From Planctomycetota bacterium (GTDB lineage: Bacteria; Planctomycetota; Planctomycetia; Pirellulales; Pirellulaceae): a DNA stretch of 33,333 bases. Shown here piece by piece: positions 25,047-33,333 of this stretch; the stretch's first letter is position 1; each line of letters opens with the position of its first letter. The position numbers and the translations under genes are program-made. Under the pieces are notes generated by a model. The model was not told the origin of the DNA, made no database searches, and saw only the letters and a program-made list of their open reading frames with translations. The stretch covers positions 1-33,333 of the forward strand of contig JACNKX010000134.1 in the NCBI GenBank assembly GCA_014381825.1, written 5' to 3'.

Positions 25047-25058
25047 GAAACTTACGAT

Positions 25059-26300
25059 TTAACGTGACTGCGGCGCGTGACTGAGATCACCTGCGCCTAG
25101 GTTTATTGGCCGGCCTATCGCTCGTTCGAAACTTGCTGAATGGCTTCCGCGAGTTAGCACTCGTGGAAGCCGATATTTAAATCCGCAAAGAATTTCCCAG
25201 GTAACGGTCGGCATTCGATCAGCCCAATCGTCAACGGTGATCGTTTCCCCTCCATCAGTGCCAAGGAGCGTTACGACGTCGAGTGGTCGTACGGATGACA
25301 TATCGGTCACATCAATCATGAGTTGATCCATCGTGATCGCACCGATTTGACGAGCGCGTTGGCCGTGAGTGAGAACGTCGATTTGTCCGGACAAGGCCCG
25401 TGGAACTCCATCGGCGTATCCGATGCTCACGACCGCGATTCGCATTGTCGATGGTGCAGTAAACTGTCCGCCGTAACTGATGCTCGTCCCGGCTGGAACT
25501 TCCTTGACTTGTGATACGCGGGCCCTTACCCGGAGCGCGGGCTTCAGTGAAGTCTGTACTTCCAGACTGCAAAACGGAGTTAAGCCGTAGATCCCCAGTC
25601 CGACCCGCACCATATCGAAATGCGTCGCTGGATCGCGGATCGTTCCCGCCGTGTTCGCCAAATGTGTTAGCACCCGCCCCATTCCGTCACGTTCCAGCCG
25701 CGCGAGTACATTCGCGAATTGCTGATGCTGGAGCCGCATGACCTGAGAGTCTCGCTCCTCTGCACAAGCGAAGTGCGAGTAGATCCCTGTGGTCGAGAGA
25801 TTTGGGTCGCATTTGATATGTTGCCAAAGTGTCCGAGCATCGCACGTCGGCGTACCCAGTCGCGACATCCCCGTGTCGATGTTCAAGTGCACATCGACAC
25901 GGGGACGTTCTCCCATCTCAATTGATTCGGAGAGTTGACGGGCATGCTCTACGTCGCAAACAGTCGCACATAACGCATAGCGTGAAAGCTCGCGTATTTC
26001 CTGTTTATCTCGCACCGCGCCGAAGATCAGAATTGGGGCATCAACTCCCGCATCGCGGATTTCAATCGCCTCAGGGACGGTCGCGACGCCCAGCCAACTC
26101 GCGCCAGCAGACAAAGCTTCGTGAGAGATCGCGACAGCCCCGTGCCCGTACGCGTCGGCTTTGACGACGGCCATCAGTTCTGTCTGCGGTGACAGAAGCT
26201 CCCGCAGATTGCGCACGTTCGAGTTCACGGCATCGAGGTCAACCTCGATCCACGCACGTCTTTTCCGAGCGTCGCTTGGCGTTCTATATGGTTGGAGCAT
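25059..26300 (-). CDS. alr: Alanine racemase
   Basis: A PLP enzyme that interconverts L- and D-alanine. The PLP lysine is Lys47 in AVVKADAYGHG, and the second catalytic base is Tyr276 in TSISYGGQFTAP. Other family features are HLNIDTGMSRLGT (about 138-150), GYADGVPR and MDQLMIDVTDM. At 413 residues it is somewhat longer than typical (about 370), mainly because of a C-terminal extension of about 30 residues. The ATG at 26300 overlaps the last 17 nt of ddl, so its translation is coupled to ddl. Together the two genes should provide D-Ala-D-Ala. It may be the general racemase of the cell or a dedicated second copy; that cannot be decided from this window. Confidence 0.96.
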   Translation of the reverse strand: MLQPYRTPSDARKRRAWIEVDLDAVNSNVRNLRELLSPQTELMAVVKADAYGHGAVAISHEALSAGASWLGVATVPEAIEIRDAGVDAPILIFGAVRDKQEIRELSRYALCATVCDVEHARQLSESIEMGERPRVDVHLNIDTGMSRLGTPTCDARTLWQHIKCDPNLSTTGIYSHFACAEERDSQVMRLQHQQFANVLARLERDGMGRVLTHLANTAGTIRDPATHFDMVRVGLGIYGLTPFCSLEVQTSLKPALRVRARVSQVKEVPAGTSISYGGQFTAPSTMRIAVVSIGYADGVPRALSGQIDVLTHGQRARQIGAITMDQLMIDVTDMSSVRPLDVVTLLGTDGGETITVDDWADRMPTVTWEILCGFKYRLPRVLTRGSHSASFERAIGRPINLGAGDLSHAPQSR

Positions 26301-27357
26301 ACTGATATGTCCGCTTCAGCGTTTTCTTCTCGTGATGTCTCTCAAGTCCCAGAGCGATCAATTGGTCCAACAGTTCTGAATAACCGATTCCAGACGCTGT
26401 CCAAAGCTGGGGATACATGGATATCTCGGTGAATCCGGGAATAGTATTTATCTCGTTCACGTAGAGTTGATCGTCGGTCAGCGAAAGGAATAAATCGACT
26501 CGCGCCATCCCGGCACAATCGATCGCGCGATAAGCGTCAATCGCCAACTTCTGTGCCTGTTGGGCCAGTTGAACATCCAGTGGAGCGGGAATCAGCAGTT
26601 CCGAGTCGTCACTAACGTACTTGGCCGCATAGCTGTAGAACGCTGCCTTGGGTCGGATCTCACCAATCGTACTTGCTTGTGGATCGTCATTTCCCAAGAT
26701 TGCAATCTCAAGTTCACGGGGCCGAATTCCCTGCTCGACCACGATACGGTGATCGTAGCAGCATGCCTCTTCTAGCCCTGCGATCAGCTCCGTCTGATTG
26801 TTGCAACGGGATATCCCGACGCTCGATCCAAGGTTGGCAGGTTTCGTGAAAACAGGATACGACACAGCCGCTTCGATACGTTCGACAACTCGATCGGCAG
26901 AATCAGATAACTGCTTCGACGTAACAAGGATCCACGGCAGGATCGGGAATCCATGTGCTTGCATGATCTGTTTGAAGACGGCTTTGTCCATCCCAGTCGC
27001 CGAAGCAACAACGCCCGGGCCGACGTATGGAACGTCCATCATCTCAAGCAGTCCCTGAATCGCTCCATCTTCGCCGTGAGTTCCATGCAACACCGGAAAA
27101 GCGATGTCTGTTTGGTGAGCAAGCAACGGAAATGGATCGGTCGCCGACCCGATGATCCCCTTTTGCGCGTTGTGGGGCGTCGTGTGCGGGATCCAGTTTC
27201 CCTGCTGGTCGAGATAGACCGGAAGTGGATCATACCTCTGCCGGTTCAGTGTATCGATAACCGACATAGCTGAAGCAATGGAGACGTCATGCTCCCCAGA
27301 CCGACCGCCGAAGAGGATCGCGACGCGCAGCTTTTCGTGAAGACTACGTTGAACCAT
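26284..27357 (-). CDS. ddl: D-alanine--D-alanine ligase
   Basis: An ATP-grasp ligase that joins two D-alanines. It has 357 residues, with GGRSGEHDVSIASA (start of domain 1), HGTHGEDGAIQGLLEMM then VPYVGPG and MDK, the ATP-binding VFTKPANLGSSVGI, and the C-terminal NEINTIPGFTEISMYP. In the omega loop it has FYSYAAKY, the Tyr-containing form typical of D-Ala-D-Ala ligases, in contrast to D-Ala-D-lactate enzymes. The start is ATG 27357, with GGGGGC just upstream. A longer frame begins at TTG 27378 with no better site. It starts 17 nt after the DUF1559 gene and overlaps alr by 17 nt. Confidence 0.96.
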   Translation of the reverse strand: MVQRSLHEKLRVAILFGGRSGEHDVSIASAMSVIDTLNRQRYDPLPVYLDQQGNWIPHTTPHNAQKGIIGSATDPFPLLAHQTDIAFPVLHGTHGEDGAIQGLLEMMDVPYVGPGVVASATGMDKAVFKQIMQAHGFPILPWILVTSKQLSDSADRVVERIEAAVSYPVFTKPANLGSSVGISRCNNQTELIAGLEEACCYDHRIVVEQGIRPRELEIAILGNDDPQASTIGEIRPKAAFYSYAAKYVSDDSELLIPAPLDVQLAQQAQKLAIDAYRAIDCAGMARVDLFLSLTDDQLYVNEINTIPGFTEISMYPQLWTASGIGYSELLDQLIALGLERHHEKKTLKRTYQYAPTI

Positions 27358-27374
27358 AAGTGCCCCCAAGACTC

Positions 27375-28337
27375 TCAAAAGTCTCCGATAGGTTCCCCAT
27401 CAGCCCGAACTCCCAGTTTTTGGTATGTTCCCCAAGTGCTGGGGCTGTTCACGTTGCCGATTCGCGACTCGATGGTTTCCGAAATAAATCGCACGGCTCC
27501 GTCCGACATGGCAAACATTACTCCGCCGGGATGCTGGCTGCTGTAGCCCCAAGACGCACCCGGTAAAAGCAAGTTGCCGATTCCCGTGCCCGATTGCAGT
27601 TCGAAGCTCACATTACCGTAGAATCCGACCGTACAATGATTGGGCAGGCCTACGTTGCAAGGGAAATCAGTTGCTCCAGCCCAGATCCCAGCGCCGGGTT
27701 TGGAGGTTCCCTTCTTAATTTCTAAGGTTGCTCGTTCACCAACTGCAAACGTGTTGCTCAAACCGTCCAAGATATCGCGAAACTGATGACTGCTCCGAAA
27801 GTAGAACAGGCCATCGGCTGGAGAAACATTGTCAACGCCCATGCAGCCAATATAGTTCGTCTTGGAGACAGCAATGTCCAGGCCGGCAGGATCAAGATGC
27901 CGATCGTCGTTGAGGTGGTTTCCGGTATCGCTAGGACAGATGAACCCTTTAATGGGCGTCGCAAGAACATCAACTTTCACGGGATCTGCCAATGCCTCTA
28001 GAAGACTTTGCGGTCGGTTCGGTCGTAGCGTATCGTGCGCGGGTCCCTGCTCGATCATCGGCATCAGCAGCACATGCCATGACCACGAAGAAAGGTCGCC
28101 TGGAAAACGGCTCGACGGAATTGCTCCGGGCGGGAGGCGTTTGAACGTATCATGATAGTTGTGCATTGCCAGAACAATCTGTTTCAAGTTGTTACGACAA
28201 GACATTCGCCGCGCCGCTTCGCGAGCCGCTTGAACCGCAGGCAGGAGCAGCGCCACAAGCACGCCGATGATGGCGATGACGACGAGGAGTTCCACGAGCG
28301 TGAAGGCAGCACGTCGAGATTCGAGTATGGGTTTCAT
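27375..28337 (-). CDS. DUF1559 pseudopilin-like secreted protein
   Basis: A 320-residue member of the large planctomycete DUF1559 group. The N-terminus is a prepilin signal: a short basic leader, then FTLVELLVVIAIIGVLVALL (residues 12-31), including the conserved Glu. The following AVQAAREAARRMSCRNNLKQ stretch and the C-terminal HPGGVMFAMSDGAVRFI are the family marks. It is probably cleaved by a prepilin peptidase and sits at the cell surface or in a pilus-like structure. The ATG 28337 is 30 nt after the end of the LRR membrane protein, and ddl begins 17 nt after its stop. A 5-bp-stem hairpin overlaps its stop codon. Its role in the neighbouring D-alanine genes is not apparent; it may be there by chance. 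Confidence 0.94.
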   Translation of the reverse strand: MKPILESRRAAFTLVELLVVIAIIGVLVALLLPAVQAAREAARRMSCRNNLKQIVLAMHNYHDTFKRLPPGAIPSSRFPGDLSSWSWHVLLMPMIEQGPAHDTLRPNRPQSLLEALADPVKVDVLATPIKGFICPSDTGNHLNDDRHLDPAGLDIAVSKTNYIGCMGVDNVSPADGLFYFRSSHQFRDILDGLSNTFAVGERATLEIKKGTSKPGAGIWAGATDFPCNVGLPNHCTVGFYGNVSFELQSGTGIGNLLLPGASWGYSSQHPGGVMFAMSDGAVRFISETIESRIGNVNSPSTWGTYQKLGVRADGEPIGDF

Positions 28338-28367
28338 AATGACTCGCTTAGATGGAGGAGTGAACGA

Positions 28368-29468
28368 TTAGTCCGACGACGGGGGGCCATTGTCAGGCAT
28401 GGGGCGTTTGCGAGGTCGCGTTTTATAGCCAGGAAAATAGATTAGGCAGTCGGGGAGAGACTCTTGAAGTTCCTCGATCGCCTCGACGGAAACATTGCAC
28501 CCTTTGAGACGGAGTGAACGAAGGTGTCGGAACTCCGACAAGACTTGCAGGCCGTTGTCGGATATCTTTGTTCCTTCTAGGTGCAATGTATCTAGGGATG
28601 CTAACGACTGAAGTGCTTTCAAGCCCTCGTCGGTGATGGCCGTGTTGTCGAGCGAGAGCCGTTCAAGGGTGCTCAACGAGGCTAGGCTGGCAAGACCCTC
28701 TCCCGTGATTTGTGTTCGTGAGAGCACCAAGGAACGTAGTGCGTGGCACTCGCCAATATGCTGGAGGCCCTTATCAGTGATCCGCGTCCCGTCTAGCCGC
28801 AAACTGATCAGATGCAGGAGATTTCGGATGTGAATTAGATCATCATCCACAATGAGTGCCTCTTCGCAAATCAACGTCTGAAGTGATGTGGTGGACGCGA
28901 GCGGCGCTAATCGTTTGCCCTTGACGTCACGGTACGAAACTCCGATTACGGTTCCACTTCCCCAAGTGATTGAAGGATCCGCACCGACCGCGTTCCAGTC
29001 GTCGCGGATTTGCTGATCTCGGTAAGGTTGCCACACCTGCCATCCTTTGATTCCAAGTGCGCCAAACATAGGTAGCAGAAGGACCGTAGTCCGTACGACA
29101 ACACCCATCGTCGAAACATTTGGCGCGGACTTCCAAGGCTCGTGCGAATGCCAACCTGTCAAGATCGTAAACAGCAAGACGATCCCAGGCAGATAGCACA
29201 AAATCCACCGCGGAAGGCCAAAGTAGACGAACTCAATCCCGACGAACCCATCTTCAGGGACGGAACCGAGGTTAAAGTAACGACGCATCACGAGGATCGC
29301 GAACACCGACCAGCAAGCAGCAACAATCAGGAGAACGACGCGCAAGGGTCGATGGTGTCGATATGCAAGTAAAGGGAGGTACAATGCCCTGGCCCATGGC
29401 CACATGGTCATGCCGAGTACCACTCCGACGAGTAATAGAAAGAGTCCCATAATTTGAACGAGCGTCAT
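28368..29468 (-). CDS. Leucine-rich-repeat membrane protein
   Basis: A 366-residue protein with four probable transmembrane segments in the first 150 residues (for example MGLFLLLVGVVLGMTMW, VVLLIVAACWSVFAILV, WILCYLPGIVLLFTILTG). From about residue 195 to 345 come about six 24-residue leucine-rich repeats of the form LxxLxLxxTxITDxGL, with clear copies at LRLDGTRITDKGLQHIG, LVLSRTQITGEGLASLAS and LSLDNTAITDEGLKALQ. The repeats probably face the outside or periplasm and bind a partner. The tail is basic and Pro-rich. Its ATG overlaps the stop of the giant Asp-rich protein as ATGA, so the two are translationally coupled and likely work together. Function is unknown. Confidence 0.9.
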   Translation of the reverse strand: MTLVQIMGLFLLLVGVVLGMTMWPWARALYLPLLAYRHHRPLRVVLLIVAACWSVFAILVMRRYFNLGSVPEDGFVGIEFVYFGLPRWILCYLPGIVLLFTILTGWHSHEPWKSAPNVSTMGVVVRTTVLLLPMFGALGIKGWQVWQPYRDQQIRDDWNAVGADPSITWGSGTVIGVSYRDVKGKRLAPLASTTSLQTLICEEALIVDDDLIHIRNLLHLISLRLDGTRITDKGLQHIGECHALRSLVLSRTQITGEGLASLASLSTLERLSLDNTAITDEGLKALQSLASLDTLHLEGTKISDNGLQVLSEFRHLRSLRLKGCNVSVEAIEELQESLPDCLIYFPGYKTRPRKRPMPDNGPPSSD

Positions 29469-32400
29469 TGCCCTCCGCTAATTGCCTTGATCTGTTTCCA
29501 AAACGCCCAAGTCGTGTGGATATCGTAGTGGAACTGGTAGGAGTGGTTGGATCGATCCAGCCCGCCGACCATTGTTGTGGCGTAACCGAGTGTGTTCAAA
29601 TTAATATTGATAAAACGGTCCGTTGGATCTTCTATCTGTCCGAGTGGCTTAGCGTTTGAAACCCCGAGAAAAGCTAGGACCTCGTAGGCGTCCCTGTATT
29701 CACCGTCTTCATAAAAGATGAGATCCGTCCACGGTTCATTGGGGTCATCTAATCGCCGTTGAAGTACATCGCCAATGCTCCGGTAGATGTAAGGCCAACT
29801 GGGAACGGCTACGATTCCAAGGTTAGTGTGCTTCCCCCAATTGTTGACTTCCCACCACCCCAATGCGTTATCGTGCTCGTTATGAATGTTGTACCATTCG
29901 CCAGATGCCTTTCCGGTTTTTTGGAACAGGAACTTATCAGCGGTCTGGGCTGTGACCACATCACTGGTCGGAAAGTGGTGATAGAAGTCCCGGTTGCTGC
30001 CATTGAAGAACCGGGCATCATTCGCATCATTTCCATATGCTCCTGACGAAACCGCAGCCTCCATTGCGACGTAATTGCTTATGAGTTGCGTATCCAGATT
30101 CTCGTTCGACCACAGTCGGAGTGCTTCGCCCGCGACCACATTACCCATGCTGTGTGCGATAACGGTCACTTCGCGACCGTCATTCTTCAACTCTGCCAAG
30201 ACATTTTTGAGCGCGGCTCCAGAGCGAAAAGCTTGAAGCTCGCTCGCGTTATATGTCTGATTAACTTCCTCAATAGGTACAGGCCACGGTCCATCTAGTT
30301 CATCGGCAAGAGTCGGCCAGTTGAAGGCACCGAATCGCCCAGTATACCCTTGCCAATACATACGTTTCACGGCTGTCTGTGCGGATGCTGCCTTATCAAA
30401 TGGAGTCACGTTCCAACCGTGGACAAGCAGCACGTAGTCGTCGCCATCAAAGCCTTCGTGTTGGTTGATGGACGCCGTCTGAACCTGAGAATAGTCGGGA
30501 TATGTTCGGAAGAATAGGCTTTGAACCATCGCTTGATCTGCCAACACCTCGTAAACGTCGTAAAATGCTCTAATGTCGTTCAACCCTACCATCACGCTAT
30601 CCTCCAACTTGCGAGTGCGCCCCGTCGGGTATCGAATTTCGGCTTCGTACCCCAAACTGTTCCAGTCGGGCGGCGGCGTCTCCCATTCCGGGCCAGTCGA
30701 AACGGCCTCAAATAGGAATGGGTTGTAGCCAGCCGTGATTTCCGGCGGTGCGACAATTGTGGGCGAATTTGGGCCAGTCTTTTCAAGCTTCGCGACGCGA
30801 TTGGAGAAGTGAGGATTCGTCGTGCGATCCGTGATCTGTCCCTGATTCGTCACATGACTTAACGCGTTGGTGTGCTGTCCGCTGAAGTCTCTGAATAAAT
30901 TGATGCGGAGTTCGTCTTTCATCAGGTTTTGGAATCCAGTAGTCAAGATGAGTCCCGATGCATCACTCGATAGCGCAATGAGCGATTCATCCAGAAAGAC
31001 GTTGAAAGGAGCGAGATCTTCTAAATCTCGGGAGCGGCTAACGCTCCCATCGGCTCCGTCCGCCTGCAAGATATCCTCTAACGGCTCGTCCGACTGAACA
31101 CCGTCTACTAGTTCATAGTCCCCGTCGTGGTCGTTGTTGTACCAGAATATGAGGCTTGAGTCGGCCACATTAGCATGATCGATCGTACCATCACGATCAC
31201 CATCGACTGCCGCGTTAATATCGACGACGGCAAACTTCGCTTCGTCTTTCAGATCGATCACTTTCTTCGAATAGTCCGAAATTGGTTTCACTTCGACGGA
31301 GATGGAATCGCCTTTCGCTTGCCCGGTACTGGCCAAGCCTTCGACCCAAATCCTTAGCTCTTTCTGTGATGCGGGAAGAGTTAAGGTGGTTGAAGGCAGC
31401 AGTCGCACTTTGCCGCTGGGAGCTATCCCAGGAATCCAGACGCTGATGTTGTCTGGAAAACTCAAGTCCAGACTGACATCGCCAGAAATGTCCGAGTCGA
31501 ACTTAATGAGACCCTCAGTATAGCCGCTGCTGTCGTCGGGAATCTCGGTCGCCGTAAAATCTTGCACCAGGACACCATCAACCTTATGTCCTTTCGAGAA
31601 GTCAGCGTTAGTCTGAATGAAGGCGCCATACTCCTGCTCCTCCCATTCGTTAAGCCCTTCATCAATGAAGCCGATCGGGATTGCTGGGATGTCCAGCTGA
31701 ACGTCGATGTCGATCGCTTCCACGCGTGCCGAGTCGCTCAACAGGCCGCTGGGATTGTCAGGAACAAAGTTCGCAACGATCAGTTGCTCGCTCGACGAGG
31801 AAATGCCCTCGATTAGTAGACTTACGGACAGATCTGTTGTACCGCCTGAATCGATCTGCCGAGCGTTTGAAAAACTGGATGGCGCGGGCGTGATGACCGT
31901 GCCGGTATCTGCCTCTTGAATCTCATAAATCCTAAAGTGCCCATTCGGATAACTTAACCACCACTTCCCGTCGGTGCCGTTAGCGGCTCCGATCGTGAGT
32001 GTCGCGTGGACGACTTCTTCGTCCTCTGGATCAGCCGAGTGGGGCGACGAGACAGTCTCTTTGGGCTCGGTTACTGTCGCTGGGCAGACGTTGTTGTCCG
32101 TGACAGGCTGCGAACAGGATCCGTCTGAGTTTTGTTCATCGTGGTCGTCGTTCACCGGGATGAGAGCCACAAGATGGTCTTCTTCATATTCACTAATATT
32201 CGGAATCACAAGATCGATGGAGAGGACTGACAGTTTCAATTCGTCCGTTCCCGTGCCGCTGGCTTCGGAAGGTGCGAACGTCAGCTTCATTTCTCCCGGA
32301 ACGCCCGTTGTGATTGAGACACCTTCGATCATCACGCTCAGATCTACAACTTCGGCCTCTTGATCCGACGCGAGGTCCTCGCTGGGCACGTTCAACGTTC

Positions 32401-33333
32401 CGCCAGTCACTTGCACCCACTCGCCGTCATCTTCGCTTTCTTCGTCATCCACCAGCGTCCAGACTTTCGTTCCTTCGGCGGTCGAAAGCGTCCAGGTGCC
32501 TTTTAATTTCGCCGGATTGATAATGATGGTTCCAGCCTGCAGCTCGCTATCACCCGAGACAATCATATCTTCGCCTTGGTGATCTGGTATTGGCTGGTCG
32601 CCGCCCTTCTCTTCGTCGTGGTCTTTGTTCAAGGGCACTAAACCGGAGACATCCGCGTCGTCTTCTTCCCACCAATTGACCATCACTTTTAAGTCAACAT
32701 CGATAACGGTCGCGACCTCCGTGGCAGTGGCAGGTTCGGGCTCATCATCAGTTCCTTCTTCGGGATCCCCGGCAGACGCCTCGCCAGATGGAGTGAATGT
32801 TACGGTAAGCGATTGATCCCACGGCGAGCCACTAACGCTTACTCCATCCACGTAAAGCGTGAAGGAAATCCCGGCTTCTGTAGCAGTGATCTCGTCTGAT
32901 TCGTCTCCGTTGGAGATCTTCTCGCGGTCTTCACTTTCTGATGATTGCCGATAAACGCGCAGGCCCCCGCCAAAACTGATTTGGTACGTCCCAGTAACGT
33001 CTTTTCCTGTTATCGAGACACTCCATTGCTTGACTTCGTCGTCTCCGTCTTCGAGAGGTCCAGTTGCCAAGTAGTCGTGAATCGCGTTCCCATCGTCATT
33101 ATGTTTTTCACGATCGAAATCGTTATTCCATTGCAAAAGTAGCGGTCCGCCTGAGATTGCTACGTTGTAGCTTGGGCCATCACAGCCCCCGCCATCGTCG
33201 TCGCTATCCGTATCAGTGTCGGAGTCCGTATCGCAGTCGGTATCTGCGTCGGTATCTGTGTCGCAATCACTGTCGGTATCGCAGTCCGTGTCGCTATCCG
33301 TGTCCGTGTCACAGTCGCTATCGGTGTCGCAGT
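29465..33333 (-). CDS. Giant Asp-rich modular surface protein with alpha/beta-hydrolase domain, 5' end outside window
   Basis: An open frame of about 1,288 residues runs to the right edge with no stop, so the start is missing. It opens with about 46 residues of an Asp-X repeat (X = Thr, Ser, Cys, Ala), likely a calcium-binding stalk. Then come four or five related beta-rich modules of about 150 residues. Each has an N-x-D-H/F-D motif (WNNDFDRE, LNKDHDEE, VNDDHDEQ, YNNDHDGD) and a strand pair of the WTLSTAEGTKVWTL / VEGVSI type. The last 390 residues hold an alpha/beta-hydrolase: YVLLVHGWNVTPF (the oxyanion region) and VTVIAHSMGNVVAGEALRL with the nucleophile serine near 30150. An acid and a histidine should follow. 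It is probably exported and acidic. It is coupled to the LRR gene by an ATGA overlap. Confidence 0.88.
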   Translation of the reverse strand, partial: CDTDSDCDTDTDSDTDCDTDSDCDTDTDADTDCDTDSDTDTDSDDDGGGCDGPSYNVAISGGPLLLQWNNDFDREKHNDDGNAIHDYLATGPLEDGDDEVKQWSVSITGKDVTGTYQISFGGGLRVYRQSSESEDREKISNGDESDEITATEAGISFTLYVDGVSVSGSPWDQSLTVTFTPSGEASAGDPEEGTDDEPEPATATEVATVIDVDLKVMVNWWEEDDADVSGLVPLNKDHDEEKGGDQPIPDHQGEDMIVSGDSELQAGTIIINPAKLKGTWTLSTAEGTKVWTLVDDEESEDDGEWVQVTGGTLNVPSEDLASDQEAEVVDLSVMIEGVSITTGVPGEMKLTFAPSEASGTGTDELKLSVLSIDLVIPNISEYEEDHLVALIPVNDDHDEQNSDGSCSQPVTDNNVCPATVTEPKETVSSPHSADPEDEEVVHATLTIGAANGTDGKWWLSYPNGHFRIYEIQEADTGTVITPAPSSFSNARQIDSGGTTDLSVSLLIEGISSSSEQLIVANFVPDNPSGLLSDSARVEAIDIDVQLDIPAIPIGFIDEGLNEWEEQEYGAFIQTNADFSKGHKVDGVLVQDFTATEIPDDSSGYTEGLIKFDSDISGDVSLDLSFPDNISVWIPGIAPSGKVRLLPSTTLTLPASQKELRIWVEGLASTGQAKGDSISVEVKPISDYSKKVIDLKDEAKFAVVDINAAVDGDRDGTIDHANVADSSLIFWYNNDHDGDYELVDGVQSDEPLEDILQADGADGSVSRSRDLEDLAPFNVFLDESLIALSSDASGLILTTGFQNLMKDELRINLFRDFSGQHTNALSHVTNQGQITDRTTNPHFSNRVAKLEKTGPNSPTIVAPPEITAGYNPFLFEAVSTGPEWETPPPDWNSLGYEAEIRYPTGRTRKLEDSVMVGLNDIRAFYDVYEVLADQAMVQSLFFRTYPDYSQVQTASINQHEGFDGDDYVLLVHGWNVTPFDKAASAQTAVKRMYWQGYTGRFGAFNWPTLADELDGPWPVPIEEVNQTYNASELQAFRSGAALKNVLAELKNDGREVTVIAHSMGNVVAGEALRLWSNENLDTQLISNYVAMEAAVSSGAYGNDANDARFFNGSNRDFYHHFPTSDVVTAQTADKFLFQKTGKASGEWYNIHNEHDNALGWWEVNNWGKHTNLGIVAVPSWPYIYRSIGDVLQRRLDDPNEPWTDLIFYEDGEYRDAYEVLAFLGVSNAKPLGQIEDPTDRFININLNTLGYATTMVGGLDRSNHSYQFHYDIHTTWAFWKQIKAISGGQ
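33194..33333. repeat. Asp-X dipeptide-encoding DNA repeat (6-bp period)
   Basis: On the minus strand the last 140 bp is a degenerate 6-bp repeat, GAC/GAT followed by ACG/ACC/AGC/TGC/GCA. It encodes an alternating Asp-X stretch and continues beyond the window edge. The X positions are Thr, Ser, Ala and about six Cys. Such arrays change length by slippage. Confidence 0.9.

Noticed and set aside
31974-32363. Plus-strand Ser-rich frame
   Set aside because: It is the antisense of the acidic modular protein, whose frame has clear repeated motifs.

Overview
The window looks like a chromosomal segment of a planctomycete, probably of the Pirellulaceae (Rhodopirellula-like) type. The evidence is a DUF1559 pseudopilin-like protein with its N-terminal prepilin signal, a secreted protein with an LDKRILPGG-type N-terminal motif, a zinc-ribbon Ser/Thr kinase with an RDD tail, an HDOD protein, an anti-sigma/FecR-like membrane protein, large leucine-rich and Asp-rich surface proteins, and a long hairpin repeat of the kind scattered through Rhodopirellula genomes. 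Almost everything is on the minus strand. Only three genes, at 4.8, 15.7 and 16.8 kb, are on the plus strand. No rRNA, tRNA, CRISPR array, transposase or integrase was seen.

Layout. 1-4341 (minus): a sulfotransferase running off the left edge and apparently fused to a second domain, a small membrane-anchored protein, a secreted Ser/Gly-rich protein and a LuxR-type HTH protein whose leader is a heptamer tandem repeat. 4342-4779: a gene-free divergent region with the heptamer array and a long palindrome. 4780-5880 (plus): a Gfo/Idh/MocA oxidoreductase. 5901-12383 (minus): a housekeeping-regulatory cluster in the order hpf, ptsN, ptsH, ptsI, rng, methyltransferase. It combines ribosome hibernation, a regulatory phosphotransferase chain without a visible sugar permease, and RNase G. 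12660-14909: a FecR-like membrane protein. 14910-15690: no convincing gene. 15691-17411 (plus): HDOD and TPR proteins. 17466-18998 (minus): the Ser/Thr kinase.

19131-33333 (minus) is one long co-directional block. In transcription order it holds a giant Asp-rich modular protein with an alpha/beta-hydrolase end (runs off the right edge), an LRR membrane protein coupled to it by an ATGA overlap, a DUF1559 pseudopilin-like protein, then ddl, alr, a CapA-like phosphoesterase, a MurF-like ligase and a two-domain protein (AMMECR1-like plus alpha/alpha-toroid-like). The last five genes are nearly contiguous. Four are joined by a 17-nt overlap and gaps of 12 and 10 nt.

The most interesting part is this five-gene set. 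Alanine racemase and a D-Ala-D-Ala ligase should make the dipeptide. A divergent MurF-like ligase could attach it, or another amino acid, to an acceptor. The other two proteins belong to families linked to poly-gamma-glutamate (CapA) or of unknown role (AMMECR1). This suggests a dedicated D-alanine-containing peptide or polymer pathway, or an unusual peptidoglycan-modifying module. The product cannot be read from the sequence, and the grouping is inference from gene order and families.
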